The position numbers and the translations under genes are program-made. The notes beneath the pieces were generated by a model that did no database searches, had not been told where the DNA came from, and worked only from the letters and a program-made list of their open reading frames with translations. From Actinophytocola sp963840275 (GTDB taxonomy: Bacteria > Actinomycetota > Actinomycetes > Mycobacteriales > Pseudonocardiaceae), in assembly GCA_963840275.1 (NCBI GenBank), contig CAWIYK010000007.1:248001-312000 (forward strand): 64,000 nucleotides of DNA, written 5' to 3'. Shown here piece by piece: positions 27,511 through 36,809 of this stretch; position 1 is the stretch's first letter; each line of letters starts with the position of its first letter.

Positions 27511-28898
27511 CACGGCGCTGGGGCCTGCGGACGCGGTTGCTGCTGGCGTTCGCGGTGCTGGTGGTGCTGACCGCGATGGCCGTCGCCGGTGGCATGTACG
27601 TGCAGGCCAGGAGGGTGATTCTGCAGAAGGCGCAGGACGCGGCCGCGCTGTCGCTGACCGACCAGCTGGCGACCATGACGCCGCTGTCGGTGCTGCCGCC
27701 GACCCAGGCCGAGCTGGACCGCCTCGCCGACGCGGTGTCGGACCGGGCCGACCTGGGCATGGCCGTGTACGGCGACCGGTGGTCGACCGGCGCGGGGTCG
27801 AGCGTCGTCTCGGCGGAGCTGCGGGCGGCGGTCCAGTCCGGCACCGTCTCGTGGCAGCGGGTCACGCAGGCCGCCGAACCTCTCCTGGTGGTCGGTGCCC
27901 GGATGCCGTACGCGGACGGGTCGTCCACAGTGGAGGTCTACTCGTTTCGCAGCCTGGCGCCGGAGGAGCAGAGCATCTCCAGCATGGCCACCCTGGCGTG
28001 GCTCACGGCCGGTGGCGCGCTGCTGGTGGCGGCGCTGCTGGCCTTCGCCGCGGCCCGCGGTGTGCTGCAACCGGTGCGGGAGCTGGAGGAGGCCGCGGCC
28101 CGCCTCGGTGCCGGGGACCTGACGACCCGCCTGCGGGTGCAGGGTTCCGACGAGCTGGCGAGTGTGGCCGCGACGTTCAACAACACGGCCGCGGCGCTTG
28201 GGTCCCATGTGGACGAGCTGCGGCGGATGGAGGCGGAGGCCAGACGCTTCGTCGCCGACGTGTCCCACGAGTTGCGCACCCCGCTGGCGGCGATGACGGC
28301 GGTGACGGACGTGCTGGACGAGGAGTCGGCGACACTGCCGCCCGACGCCGCCGAGGCGGCCAGACTGGTCAGTCAGGAGACGAAGAACCTGACGAGGCTG
28401 GTGAACGACCTGATAGAGATCACGAAGTTCGACTCGGGCACCGCGTCGCTGGTGTCCGACGAGATCGATGTGCGGGAGGCGGTGGCGGCCACGCTGAGGA
28501 CCCGCGGCTGGTCCGGCCGGGTGACCGCGAACCTCCCGTCGGGTGTCACCGCCAGGTTGGATTCGCGCAGGCTGGACGTGATCGTGGCGAACCTGGTCGG
28601 CAACGCGCTGACCCACGGGGAGCGACCGGTGACGGTGGACCTGGCGGCGGACCCCGACCGGCTGACGATCACGGTGCGGGACGAGGGCCCCGGCCTGCCG
28701 CCGGACGTGCGACCGAACGTGTTCCAGCGCTTCTACAAGGCGGACACGGCGCGGGCGCGTTCGAAAGGCAGCGGCCTCGGTCTGGCGATCGCGTGGGAGA
28801 ACACCCAGTTGCACGGCGGCACGCTGACCGCGGAAAGTGGTTCCGACGGTGGTGCGGTGTTCACGTTGACCCTGCCGAGGCAAGGGTCCGGCCGATGA
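27507..28898 (+). CDS. Sensor histidine kinase (AfsQ2-like)
   Basis: 463-residue partner of the preceding regulator. Transmembrane segments at about 8-30 and about 160-182 flank an extracytoplasmic domain; a HAMP follows (AARGVLQPVRELEEAAARLG), then the H-box VADVSHELRTPLAAM, N-box VANLVGNALTHGE and G-boxes DEGPGLPPDVR and GSGLGLAIAWEN. All catalytic elements are intact. GTGA overlap before it and ATGA overlap after it place it in the middle of a three-gene operon. Confidence 0.93.
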   Translation: MTRRWGLRTRLLLAFAVLVVLTAMAVAGGMYVQARRVILQKAQDAAALSLTDQLATMTPLSVLPPTQAELDRLADAVSDRADLGMAVYGDRWSTGAGSSVVSAELRAAVQSGTVSWQRVTQAAEPLLVVGARMPYADGSSTVEVYSFRSLAPEEQSISSMATLAWLTAGGALLVAALLAFAAARGVLQPVRELEEAAARLGAGDLTTRLRVQGSDELASVAATFNNTAAALGSHVDELRRMEAEARRFVADVSHELRTPLAAMTAVTDVLDEESATLPPDAAEAARLVSQETKNLTRLVNDLIEITKFDSGTASLVSDEIDVREAVAATLRTRGWSGRVTANLPSGVTARLDSRRLDVIVANLVGNALTHGERPVTVDLAADPDRLTITVRDEGPGLPPDVRPNVFQRFYKADTARARSKGSGLGLAIAWENTQLHGGTLTAESGSDGGAVFTLTLPRQGSGR

Positions 28899-29353
28899 GG
28901 AAGCGAATCGCGCTGGTACTGCTGGCAATGGTCGTGTCGGCGTGTGGCGTGCGTCCGAGCGTGGTGATCGAGGGCGGTCCGGCCCCGTCGGCGCCGGACG
29001 TGATCAACGCCGACACCCTTTTTCTGGTCAACGACGGGAAACTGGCGATGGTGCAGCGTTCGGTGACCGGTCCGTCCGGCGAGGTGCAGGCGCTGCGGCA
29101 GCTGGCGGAGGGCCCGACCTGGCTGGAACGGGAACAGGGCCTGACGACGGAGCTCCCGGTCGACGTCGGCCCGATCGAGCTGACACCAGGTCAGGGCACG
29201 ATGCGGATCTCGATGAACGTGGACGTGAACGCGCTTTCGGACATGGCTGTGGCCCAGGTGGTGTGCACGGCGGGCCTGGTGGCGGAGCTAACGGTGACGT
29301 TGGCCGGCGGCGGGCATTCCCGCGTGGCGGACCCGTGCCCGTTCAGGGGCTGA
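28895..29353 (+). CDS. GerMN-like lipoprotein downstream of two-component system
   Basis: 152-residue lipoprotein with lipobox VVSAC (Cys 17). The central LRQLAEGPTWLEREQGLTTELP and the later ISMNVDVNALSDMAVAQVVC are typical of GerMN-domain proteins, small extracytoplasmic beta-alpha modules. Its translational coupling to the histidine kinase suggests a sensory or accessory role for the kinase at the outer face of the membrane. Confidence 0.82.
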   Translation: MRKRIALVLLAMVVSACGVRPSVVIEGGPAPSAPDVINADTLFLVNDGKLAMVQRSVTGPSGEVQALRQLAEGPTWLEREQGLTTELPVDVGPIELTPGQGTMRISMNVDVNALSDMAVAQVVCTAGLVAELTVTLAGGGHSRVADPCPFRG

Positions 29354-29361
29354 GGTCCCGC

Positions 29362-32300
29362 TCAGGCGATCAGCTCCACCCGAGACCCGTTGCGGGACTT
29401 GTGGACCCGCAGCCGGGTGGGGATCCGCTGCCGTAGTTCCTCCACATGCGACACCAGCCCAACCACGCGGCCGCCGGCGCGTAGCTCGTCCAGGGTGTCC
29501 ATCACCTCGTCGAGGGTGTTCGCGTCGAGCATGCCGAAGCCCTCGTCGACGAACAGCGTGTCCAGCAGGGCGCCGCCCGTCTCCGCGGCCACGACGTCCG
29601 CGAGGCCGAGCGCCAGCGCCAGCGAGGCGAGGAAAGTCTCGCCGCCGGACAGCGTCTTCGCCGACCGGACGTGTCCCGAGTAGTCGTCGAGCACGTCCAC
29701 GCCGAGGCCGCCGCGTTTGCCGCGCGGGCCGGCGGCATCCGAGTGCACGAACGAGAACCGGCCGTCGCTCATCTTCCGCAGGCGGGCGGTCGCCGCGACC
29801 GCGACCTCCTCCAGCCGGGCGGCGAGGACGTACGCGCGCAGCGACATCTTCCGCGCGTTCTGTCCCCGTCCGTTGACCACGTCCGTCAGCTCCGACAGCT
29901 CGGTGTACTCCGCCTGCGCGGGGGCCAGCTCCGCCCACGCCGCACGCAGCCGGACCGCCAGCTCCTCGACGTCCAGTGCTCGCTGCCGCGCCGACCGGGC
30001 CGCGGCGACCGCACTCTCCATCTCGTGCCGCGCGGTCGTCACCGCGTCGGCCGCCCGGCCCAGCTCCACCACCTGTGTCGGGTCCACATCGGACAGTTCG
30101 GGGTCCGCGAGCACCTGGCGCAGCCCGGCTTCGCGCGCCGCGGCATCGGCCAGTCGGCGGTCCAGTGCCGCGTGGTCCTGGCGTGCCGCGGCGAGGGCGG
30201 TCTCGGTGTCCGGAAACCCGGCCGCCACAAGGCATTCCGCCACCACGGCCTGTTGCTCGGTGACCCGGTCCGCGGCCGCGTCCCGTGCCGTGACCGCTTC
30301 CGCAAGGGCGTCGAGCCGGCTGGCCGTGGACAGCAGGTGCGCACGTCGCGTCGCGACGTCCGGGTGCTCACCGCGTGCGGCCGTGAGACGGGTAGCCCGC
30401 TCCGCCATCCGCGCCGCGACCGTCGCACGTTCGTGCGCGTACCCGGCCGCCTCCTTCTCGGCGTCCCGTGCGCGGGCGAGCACCTGCTCGGACTCGGCTG
30501 TCAGCGTCTCGACCCGCTCGCGCAGCGCGCGGTGCTCGCCGGCGAGCCGTGCGGCGTGCTCGTGCGCCTCGACCGCGGCCGCGAGCGCTTCGTCGATCTC
30601 CGCCGAGTCCCGGCCGCCCAACCGGTCGGCGATCATCGCGAAGGTCTGCTGTGCGGTCGCCAGTTCCCGCGCGGCGTGCTGCCTGGCCTCGTCGGCGTCC
30701 TGCTCGCGCGCCACCGCCGCACGCTCGTCGGCAGCCGTGACGTGCGAGGCCTCGCCACGCGCCGGCGCGGGATGGTCGGTCGCGCCGCAGACGGGACACT
30801 CCGCGTCGACCGCCAACCCGGCCGCCAACTCGGCTGCCATGCCGGCGAGCCGCTGCTCCCGGATGTCCAAGGTGGACTCCCGGGCGGACAGGTGCGCGTC
30901 CGTCGCCGCCTGCGCCTCCGCCGTGCGCCGCCAGACGACCTGCTGTGCCGCCGGCAGCCGTGCCGCGTCCCTCGCTAGCGCCGTCAGGTCCTCGCGGGCC
31001 GACACCAGCGCCGGCAGCTCCGCCACGGCCCGCGCGGCCTCGGCGAGCCGCGTCCTGGTCCGCTCGAGTTCGCGTGGCAGCTCGGACAGCCGCGCGGTCA
31101 GCTCGGCGACCGCGCGGTCGGCCCGCGCCCCGAGCGCGGTGAGCTCGTCGACACTGTCCTGGTCGGACTCCTGCCGCACCGCCTCGGCGACGAGCCCAGC
31201 CAGCGCGCCGGCCTCTTCGCGTAGCCGGCCGGCCAGCAACCGGGGCTCGTCCGCGGACGCCAACAGCTCCAGCAGACCGCCCAACTCGTGCGGTCCAGCC
31301 AGCTCCGACGACCCAGTCAGCCCGGCCAACCCAGGCAGTCTGGTCTGCTCAGCCAGCCCGGCTTGCTCAGTCAGCTCAGTCAGCTCAGCGAGGCCGCCCA
31401 GCTCCGACTCGACCCGCGCCGACGCGGTGCGTTCCCGCGCCAGCACCCGGTCCAGCTCGCGCGCCGCCGCAACCACCGGCGCCGCACGCCGCGCCGCGTC
31501 CAGCTCCGCACGCCACGACTCCCGCAGCGGCGCCTGCTCCGCCAGCTCGGCCAGCTCCGCCCGCGCGGTCGCCACCCGGCGCACCCGGCCGGCCAGCTCC
31601 CGCAGCGACGCCATCTCGGCGTCCGCCCGCTCCCGGGTCATCGCCGCCGCGATCTCCCTGGTGACTGACTCGGCCGCCGTCGTCGCCGTCTGGTCGACCA
31701 GCCCGGCCAGCCACGTCTCGTCGGCCTTGTCGTCGGCGGGTGGCTCCTCGCCGACCGCCTGCGCGAGCCGCGCGACCAGCTGCACGCACCGCACGCGACC
31801 CGTCTCCAGCACCCGCCCGCGTTCGGTGCGCCGGTCCCGGAACCACTGCTCGACCAACGCGAAATGCTGCGTGCCGAACAACTTCTCCAGCAGCTTCTCG
31901 CGTTCCGCGGTCTCCGCGCACAAGAACCGCGCGAACTCGCCCTGCGGCAGCAACACCACCTGGAAGAACTGGTCCTTGCTCATCCCGAGCAGCCGCTCGA
32001 CCGTGCGACCGACCTCGTCGATCCTGGTCAGCCCGTCCGGCGCGTGCCCGCTCGGCGCCGTGCCGACCCAGGTCAGCGACGCCTTCGCGTGCTGTTTCGT
32101 CGTGCCACCACCTCGTTTCTTCTCGCGTAGGTACTCCGGACTCCGCATCAGCCGCAGCCGGTGCCCCCGCACACTCAGCTCGAGCCGCACCTCTGTCACC
32201 ACGTGCGGCTCCGCGTAGTCGCACCGCAGCCGTTTCGCCTGGTCCCGCATGCCGGGCACCGCGCCGAACAATGCGAACGCCACCGCGTCCAGCAGCGTCG

Positions 32301-32424
32301 TCTTGCCCGCGCCCGTGTCGCCGTGCAGCAGGAACAGCCCGTCCGAGCCGAGCCGGTCGAAGTCCACCACCTCGTGACCGGGGTAGGGCCCGAACGCGGC
32401 CAGCTCCAGCCGGTGCAGCCTCAC
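29362..32424 (-). CDS. sbcC: SbcC-type exonuclease subunit (SMC-like ATPase)
   Basis: About 1020-residue ATPase subunit of the SbcCD (Mre11-Rad50-like) nuclease, which opens DNA hairpins and processes ends. The N-terminal Walker A is LLHGDTGAGKTTLLDAVAFA; long alanine/arginine/glutamate-rich coiled coils surround a zinc hook (DAECPVCGATDHP); the C-terminus has signature TLSGGETFLASLALALG and Walker B LDTLFVDEGFGMLD. The GTG at 32424 has GGAG 5 nt upstream and starts the typical MRLHRLELAAFGPY. It follows sbcD by 13 nt. Confidence 0.95.
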   Translation of the reverse strand: MRLHRLELAAFGPYPGHEVVDFDRLGSDGLFLLHGDTGAGKTTLLDAVAFALFGAVPGMRDQAKRLRCDYAEPHVVTEVRLELSVRGHRLRLMRSPEYLREKKRGGGTTKQHAKASLTWVGTAPSGHAPDGLTRIDEVGRTVERLLGMSKDQFFQVVLLPQGEFARFLCAETAEREKLLEKLFGTQHFALVEQWFRDRRTERGRVLETGRVRCVQLVARLAQAVGEEPPADDKADETWLAGLVDQTATTAAESVTREIAAAMTRERADAEMASLRELAGRVRRVATARAELAELAEQAPLRESWRAELDAARRAAPVVAAARELDRVLARERTASARVESELGGLAELTELTEQAGLAEQTRLPGLAGLTGSSELAGPHELGGLLELLASADEPRLLAGRLREEAGALAGLVAEAVRQESDQDSVDELTALGARADRAVAELTARLSELPRELERTRTRLAEAARAVAELPALVSAREDLTALARDAARLPAAQQVVWRRTAEAQAATDAHLSARESTLDIREQRLAGMAAELAAGLAVDAECPVCGATDHPAPARGEASHVTAADERAAVAREQDADEARQHAARELATAQQTFAMIADRLGGRDSAEIDEALAAAVEAHEHAARLAGEHRALRERVETLTAESEQVLARARDAEKEAAGYAHERATVAARMAERATRLTAARGEHPDVATRRAHLLSTASRLDALAEAVTARDAAADRVTEQQAVVAECLVAAGFPDTETALAAARQDHAALDRRLADAAAREAGLRQVLADPELSDVDPTQVVELGRAADAVTTARHEMESAVAAARSARQRALDVEELAVRLRAAWAELAPAQAEYTELSELTDVVNGRGQNARKMSLRAYVLAARLEEVAVAATARLRKMSDGRFSFVHSDAAGPRGKRGGLGVDVLDDYSGHVRSAKTLSGGETFLASLALALGLADVVAAETGGALLDTLFVDEGFGMLDANTLDEVMDTLDELRAGGRVVGLVSHVEELRQRIPTRLRVHKSRNGSRVELIA

Positions 32425-32437
32425 CGTGTCTCCGCGC

Positions 32438-33622
32438 TCAAGCGGCCTCCCGACTCCCACGCTGACGTGCGAGCTCGGCCCGTTCGTCGCCGGCCACCGC
32501 GGCCAGCGCCTCGCGTAACAACGCCTGCTCGCCGGCCGACGGCTCCGCCCCGCGGCAGTCGGCCACGAACGCGCATGCCACGTCGTGGTCGGACCGGTCG
32601 CGCACGGTCGTGCCGTACCGCAGCGCGGCCGCCGCCGCGCCGCCGGCCGGCCGCCAGTCGACGTGCACGGCGTGCGGGAATCGGGTCTGCAGCCTGCGTA
32701 ACGCGTCCGTCGGCCGCACCCGGTCGGTCAGCTCCACCGACAGGTACGCGTCGACCAGCCGCTCGTGCGCGGGCTCGGCGAGCAGCTCGTCGAGATCTCC
32801 GGTGACCGTGGCGAGCGCACGCGGCACCGGCAGCTCGCGGCGCTCGACCCCGGCGAGCCCGCCCGCGTCCAGCTCCACGAGCCACACCGACTTGTGGTGC
32901 CGTGCCTCGGAGAACGAGTACGCGAGCGGACTGCCGGAATAACGTAAGTGCTCGGCCAGTCGCTGCGGCCCGTGGAGATGGCCGAGCGCCACGTAGTCGA
33001 CGCCGTCGAACACCGAGCTCGACACCTGCTCGACGCCGCCGACGGAGATCGTCCGCTCCGACGCGCTCGGCGCCCCGCCCGTGACGAACGCGTGCGCCAG
33101 CACCACCGACCGCACACCCGACCCGCGGTCGGCCAGATCGGCCCGCACCCGCCGCATCGCCTCGGTCAGCACCCCGGCGTGCCCGACCGCGTCGATGCCG
33201 AGCGTGTGCCGCGCCGGCTCCGGCTCCAGGTACGGGATCCCATACAGCGCAACGGGTCCGTGCTCGTCGGAGAGCAGCACCGGCCGGCTGAGCTCGGCGA
33301 CCCGCGTGCGCAGGTGCAGGCCCCCGGCCGCCGCGAACTCGGCGAACGCGCCGAGCCGCGGCGCCGAGTCGTGGTTGCCCGGCGTGATCACCAGCTGCGC
33401 GCCGGCGCCACGCAGCCGGTCCAACACCCTGGTGCACACCGACACCGCCTCACCGGACGGCACCGCGCGGTCGTAGAGGTCGCCGGACACCACGACAGCG
33501 TCGATCCGCTCGTCGGCCACCAGGTCGGCCAACCCGCCGAGGACGGCCTCCTGGTCGGCGAGCAGATCGCGGCCGTGGAACATCCGTCCCACGTGCCAGT
33601 CGGAAGTGTGCAGCACTCGCAT
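32438..33622 (-). CDS. sbcD: SbcD-type exonuclease subunit
   Basis: 394-residue metallophosphoesterase nuclease subunit, partner of SbcC. Metal-binding motifs: LHTSDWHVGRMFHGRDLL, VVVSGDLYDRAVPSGE, ITPGNHDSAPRLG, LAHAFVTGG and ALGHLHGPQRL. The ATG at 33622 gives the canonical MRVLHTSDWHVG start; upstream extension has no support and no ribosome site is obvious, so translation may be leaderless. First gene of the sbcDC operon. Confidence 0.95.
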   Translation of the reverse strand: MRVLHTSDWHVGRMFHGRDLLADQEAVLGGLADLVADERIDAVVVSGDLYDRAVPSGEAVSVCTRVLDRLRGAGAQLVITPGNHDSAPRLGAFAEFAAAGGLHLRTRVAELSRPVLLSDEHGPVALYGIPYLEPEPARHTLGIDAVGHAGVLTEAMRRVRADLADRGSGVRSVVLAHAFVTGGAPSASERTISVGGVEQVSSSVFDGVDYVALGHLHGPQRLAEHLRYSGSPLAYSFSEARHHKSVWLVELDAGGLAGVERRELPVPRALATVTGDLDELLAEPAHERLVDAYLSVELTDRVRPTDALRRLQTRFPHAVHVDWRPAGGAAAAALRYGTTVRDRSDHDVACAFVADCRGAEPSAGEQALLREALAAVAGDERAELARQRGSREAA

Positions 33623-33700
33623 GGCAGCAAAGCTAGGGCCGGGCACCGACAAAACGCGGGAGGCACGCCACTCGAACGAGTGACGGGCCCAGGAAAATCG

Positions 33701-34312
33701 TCAGAAAATTCTTTTGTAGACCACTCGGAACCAGTGCGTCTGGTTCGTCTCCGACACGTCTTCGGAGAACTCGACCTCGCGCAGCCCCTCCTTCTCGAAC
33801 ACCGTCAGCTCCGCCCGGCTCACCGGCCACGGCCGCGAGTCGACCGGCTCGTCGGCCACCCGCCCGTAGCAGCGCACGAACAGGGAGCCGCCCGGTGCGA
33901 CCGTCGCGGCGATCGCGCTGACCGCCTCGTCCCGCAGCGACAGCGGCAACGACTGGATCGTGTTGATCTCGACCACGACGTCGTACCGATGTGCCCATTC
34001 GCTCGGAAGTTCCAGCAGATCGGCGACCTGGTAGTCCACGGAGGAGTCCGGGAACCGCCGCCGGCACCAGTCGATCGCGGTCGCGGAGAGGTCGAACGCG
34101 GTGACCTCGCAGCCACGTCGCCGCAGCTCCTCGGCGTCGTCGCCGAGTCCGCACGCGACCACCAATGCCTTGGCGCCCTGCGGGATCCGCCCGGCATCGA
34201 GCCACTCGACGAGGAGCGGGTTCGGCCCGAGCCGGGCCCACGGCACCTGGCTCAGGTCACCGCCTACCGAGGCGTACAGCTCCTCGAAATCGTCCACGCT
34301 CCAGTCCGTCAC
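33701..34312 (-). CDS. Class I SAM-dependent methyltransferase
   Basis: 203 residues with the Rossmann methyltransferase motif I (ALVVACGLGDDAEELRRRGC), acidic post-I (VTAFDLSATAIDWCRRRF) and motif IV-like region (YDVVVEINTIQSLPL). It is closest in character to small-molecule/thiopurine-type methyltransferases. The GTG at 34312 follows GGGGAGGAC at 6 nt. It is divergent from rmuC; the substrate is unknown. Confidence 0.85.
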   Translation of the reverse strand: MTDWSVDDFEELYASVGGDLSQVPWARLGPNPLLVEWLDAGRIPQGAKALVVACGLGDDAEELRRRGCEVTAFDLSATAIDWCRRRFPDSSVDYQVADLLELPSEWAHRYDVVVEINTIQSLPLSLRDEAVSAIAATVAPGGSLFVRCYGRVADEPVDSRPWPVSRAELTVFEKEGLREVEFSEDVSETNQTHWFRVVYKRIF

Positions 34313-34391
34313 GACTGTCCTCCCCGAAATTGTCGGTGCCCTCGTTCATGATGCATTCCACTCGACCCGACCCACGGAAAGGGGACCTCTG

Positions 34392-35384
34392 GTGGCCGCA
34401 GTGTTCGGCACCGTCGCATTCGTGTTGTTGCTCCTGCTCGCCGGCGGAGCGGCGCTGTTCCGGCGGCTGTACAACGACAGCCAGCGCCGGCTGGACGACG
34501 CCGTCTTAGCCGTGCGCGAGGAGCGCGACCGGTCCGAGGCGAACTCCGCCGCGCTGCGTCGCTACGAGGTGCTGTTCGCGTCGATCAGCGGTCGCGGCGA
34601 GCTGGGCGAGCAGGTGCTGGTAGAGACGGCACGTTCGCTGGGCTTACGCGAGGGCCTGCACTTCACGCTGCAGGCCGACGTCGCGGGCGGCGGGTCGGTG
34701 CGTCCGGACATGCTGCTGGTGGTCGGCGACGGCCGGCTCGTTCCGGTCGACGCGAAGATGACGATCGCGTGCTGGATCGAGGCGGTCGAGACCGAGGACC
34801 CGGAGGAGCGGGCCGACGCGTTGCGGGTGCACGTGCGCAACATCCGCTCGCGCGCCGCGGAGCTGGCCGGCAAGGGCTATCAGCGCTGGGCGGACGCGAT
34901 CTACGGGACGATCATGTTCGTGCCGTCGGACGCCGCCGTCGTCGCCGCGCTCGACACCGACCCGACGCTGCTGCGCTGGTTACTGGACCGGCGGGTGTTC
35001 GTGTGCGGGCCGACGGGGTTCGCGGTGATCGCGTCGGCGGCGATGCTCGCGGCGAGCGAGCGGGTGCTGGCCGCCGACATCGACGCGCTGCGCGGGCAGG
35101 CGCTCGCGGCGCACCGGGCGGCGGAGAGCGCGGTGGACGCGGTGAACGTGTCGAGCACGCACCTGCAGCGGTTCCTGCAGGCGCGGCGGCGCGAGCTGGA
35201 CGCGCTGAGCCAGTTCGCGGGCGCCGTCGGCCCGCTGACCGACGCGGCGGCGAGCCCCACCCCGCTACCCGCGGTGCGACGAGCGGACGAGGTGGTCGTC
35301 AATGCCTCGCCTACTCCGCGTGACGTGTCGGGAGTCGAGTCGTACGACGAATTGTCCGATGTGGAGGTGCCGATGGACCGTTAA
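34392..35384 (+). CDS. rmuC: DNA recombination protein RmuC
   Basis: 330 residues. An N-terminal membrane segment (VFGTVAFVLLLLLAGGAAL) and a short coiled coil precede the RmuC nuclease-like domain (SVRPDMLLVVGDGRLVPVDAKM; IMFVPSDAAVVAALDTDP). It is thought to limit DNA rearrangement at inverted repeats. The GTG at 34392 sits 6 nt after AAAGGGGA; longer upstream reading overlaps the divergent promoter region. It is shorter than the E. coli protein, mainly in the coiled coil and tail. Confidence 0.9.
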   Translation: MAAVFGTVAFVLLLLLAGGAALFRRLYNDSQRRLDDAVLAVREERDRSEANSAALRRYEVLFASISGRGELGEQVLVETARSLGLREGLHFTLQADVAGGGSVRPDMLLVVGDGRLVPVDAKMTIACWIEAVETEDPEERADALRVHVRNIRSRAAELAGKGYQRWADAIYGTIMFVPSDAAVVAALDTDPTLLRWLLDRRVFVCGPTGFAVIASAAMLAASERVLAADIDALRGQALAAHRAAESAVDAVNVSSTHLQRFLQARRRELDALSQFAGAVGPLTDAAASPTPLPAVRRADEVVVNASPTPRDVSGVESYDELSDVEVPMDR

Positions 35385-35532
35385 CCAGACACAACTCGAC
35401 GGTGCCGTTGTTTCGCCGCCGGCAGCGGACAGTAGGCGAGTGTGGCCTGGTTCACATGATGGGGGGTATTCGGGCGTGCCATTTGCAGAACGCTGACCGG
35501 CAACGCCCGCGGACCCACTAACGTGTGCACCC

Positions 35533-36534
35533 GTGACCGCGACCCGCGATCGCAGGAGCGATCCTGAACTAGACGCCGAACTGGCGTGGGATGAACGTCC
35601 GATCATCGGGCAGTTCCGTGGACTGCCGTGGTGGGGCGCCGTCCTGCTGACGTTCGGCCTGACGGCGATCGCCGCGTTCGTCGACATGCAGCGCCAGGAC
35701 TCGCTCGGGCGGATCTACCAGGGCGCATTCATCGTGGGCTGCGTCGGCGCGGTCTGCCTGGTGCGTCGCAGGAGCCTGTTCGGGCCGATGGTGCAGCCGC
35801 CACTCGTGTTCGCGATCACCGCCATCGGCGCGGTCGCGTTCCTCGGGAAGGCGACCTCCGGTGAAGGCCTCAAGAATCTGCTGATCAAGGTGGCGCTGCC
35901 GCTGACCAGCAACTTCCCGACCATGGGCTTCACGACCGCCGCCGTGGTGGGCATCGGGCTGTTCCGGTTGTGGTGGCAGCGCGACCCGGACCCGGAGGTG
36001 CGTCCTAACCGGCCGCCGAAGGACCGGGGCCTCGGCGGCGACCCCGACGACGTGCCGGGGCCGGCTGCCGGCCGGGGCGCGCGGGAGCGGCCGAGCAAGG
36101 ACCGCATCGCGCCGCCGCCGCGCCGTGGCCGCGAACCGGACGTCGACGCGCCGGCGGAGGAGCGATCCGGTCGCCGGCTGCCAGGTCGGAGCCCACGCCC
36201 GTCGCGTGAGCCGGCCGGCCGCGAGCAGGCACCCCGCGAGCCGAGGCAGAGCCGCCGAGACGCGGCCGCGCCACGCGGTGACCGGGCTGAGCGTGCGGGC
36301 CGGGCCGAGCCACCGCCGGACACGGAGCGCCGAGGCCGCGGCAGAAGCCGCGACCGCGCCGCCGAGCCACCCCCACGCCGCCGCGACCCGAACCCCGAAG
36401 GCACTCGCTCCCGCGGCGACGACCGTGGCACCTCCCGCCGCGAGGGCCCCACCCGAGACGGCGGCCCCCGCGACGGACGTGGCACGCCCCCGGGCCGCCA
36501 ACCCCGCCGCCGACCGCCGGAAGGCAACCGCTGA
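35533..36534 (+). CDS. DUF6542 membrane protein with disordered basic tail
   Basis: 333 residues: an N-terminal cytosolic stretch, about four membrane segments between residues 30 and 155 (WWGAVLLTFGLTAIAAFVD; GAFIVGCVGAVCLV; PPLVFAITAIGAVAFL), then about 175 residues almost entirely of Arg, Pro, Gly, Asp and Glu that look disordered. Family members sit beside ispH and ychF in many actinobacteria (Rv1111c in M. tuberculosis). No function is known. The GTG lies close to a CTAACGT -10-like box, so a leaderless transcript is possible. Confidence 0.82.
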   Translation: MTATRDRRSDPELDAELAWDERPIIGQFRGLPWWGAVLLTFGLTAIAAFVDMQRQDSLGRIYQGAFIVGCVGAVCLVRRRSLFGPMVQPPLVFAITAIGAVAFLGKATSGEGLKNLLIKVALPLTSNFPTMGFTTAAVVGIGLFRLWWQRDPDPEVRPNRPPKDRGLGGDPDDVPGPAAGRGARERPSKDRIAPPPRRGREPDVDAPAEERSGRRLPGRSPRPSREPAGREQAPREPRQSRRDAAAPRGDRAERAGRAEPPPDTERRGRGRSRDRAAEPPPRRRDPNPEGTRSRGDDRGTSRREGPTRDGGPRDGRGTPPGRQPRRRPPEGNR

Positions 36535-36767
36535 CCGACACCCACCGCCCCAGCTGACTCATAAGAGTGCTGGCGGTCGATCGACGTGCGTCGCGTTGGG
36601 CTGTGCCACTGATCCGTGCGGAGCGCTGCGCGCCGACCGAGGCACGGCGCACTCCGCCCGCCGGGCCGCCGACCTCGTCTAGTGAGCGCAGCGGGCCGAC
36701 CGTGAATCCCCCGGATTTGGCTGTGCGCAACAAGGGCGCAACAAGGGCGCGGCATGGACGCGGCAAA

Positions 36768-36792
36768 GGGCGCCACCGAATGGCGACGCCCC
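36768..36792 (-). terminator. Possible terminator after ispH
   Basis: On the minus strand GGGGCGTCGCCA and TGGCGCCC pair imperfectly around TTCGG and are followed by TTT, 18 nt past the ispH stop. An 11-nt direct repeat (GCAACAAGGGC twice, about 36727-36748) lies just beyond. The rest of the 275-nt gap (36535-36809) shows nothing else I can name. Confidence 0.35.
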
Positions 36793-36809
36793 TCGTGGCT
36801 GACGGACCG

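Noticed and set aside
36727..36748. Two-copy 11-nt direct repeat GCAACAAGGGC
   Set aside because: Only two copies, no flanking structure; too little to call an element.
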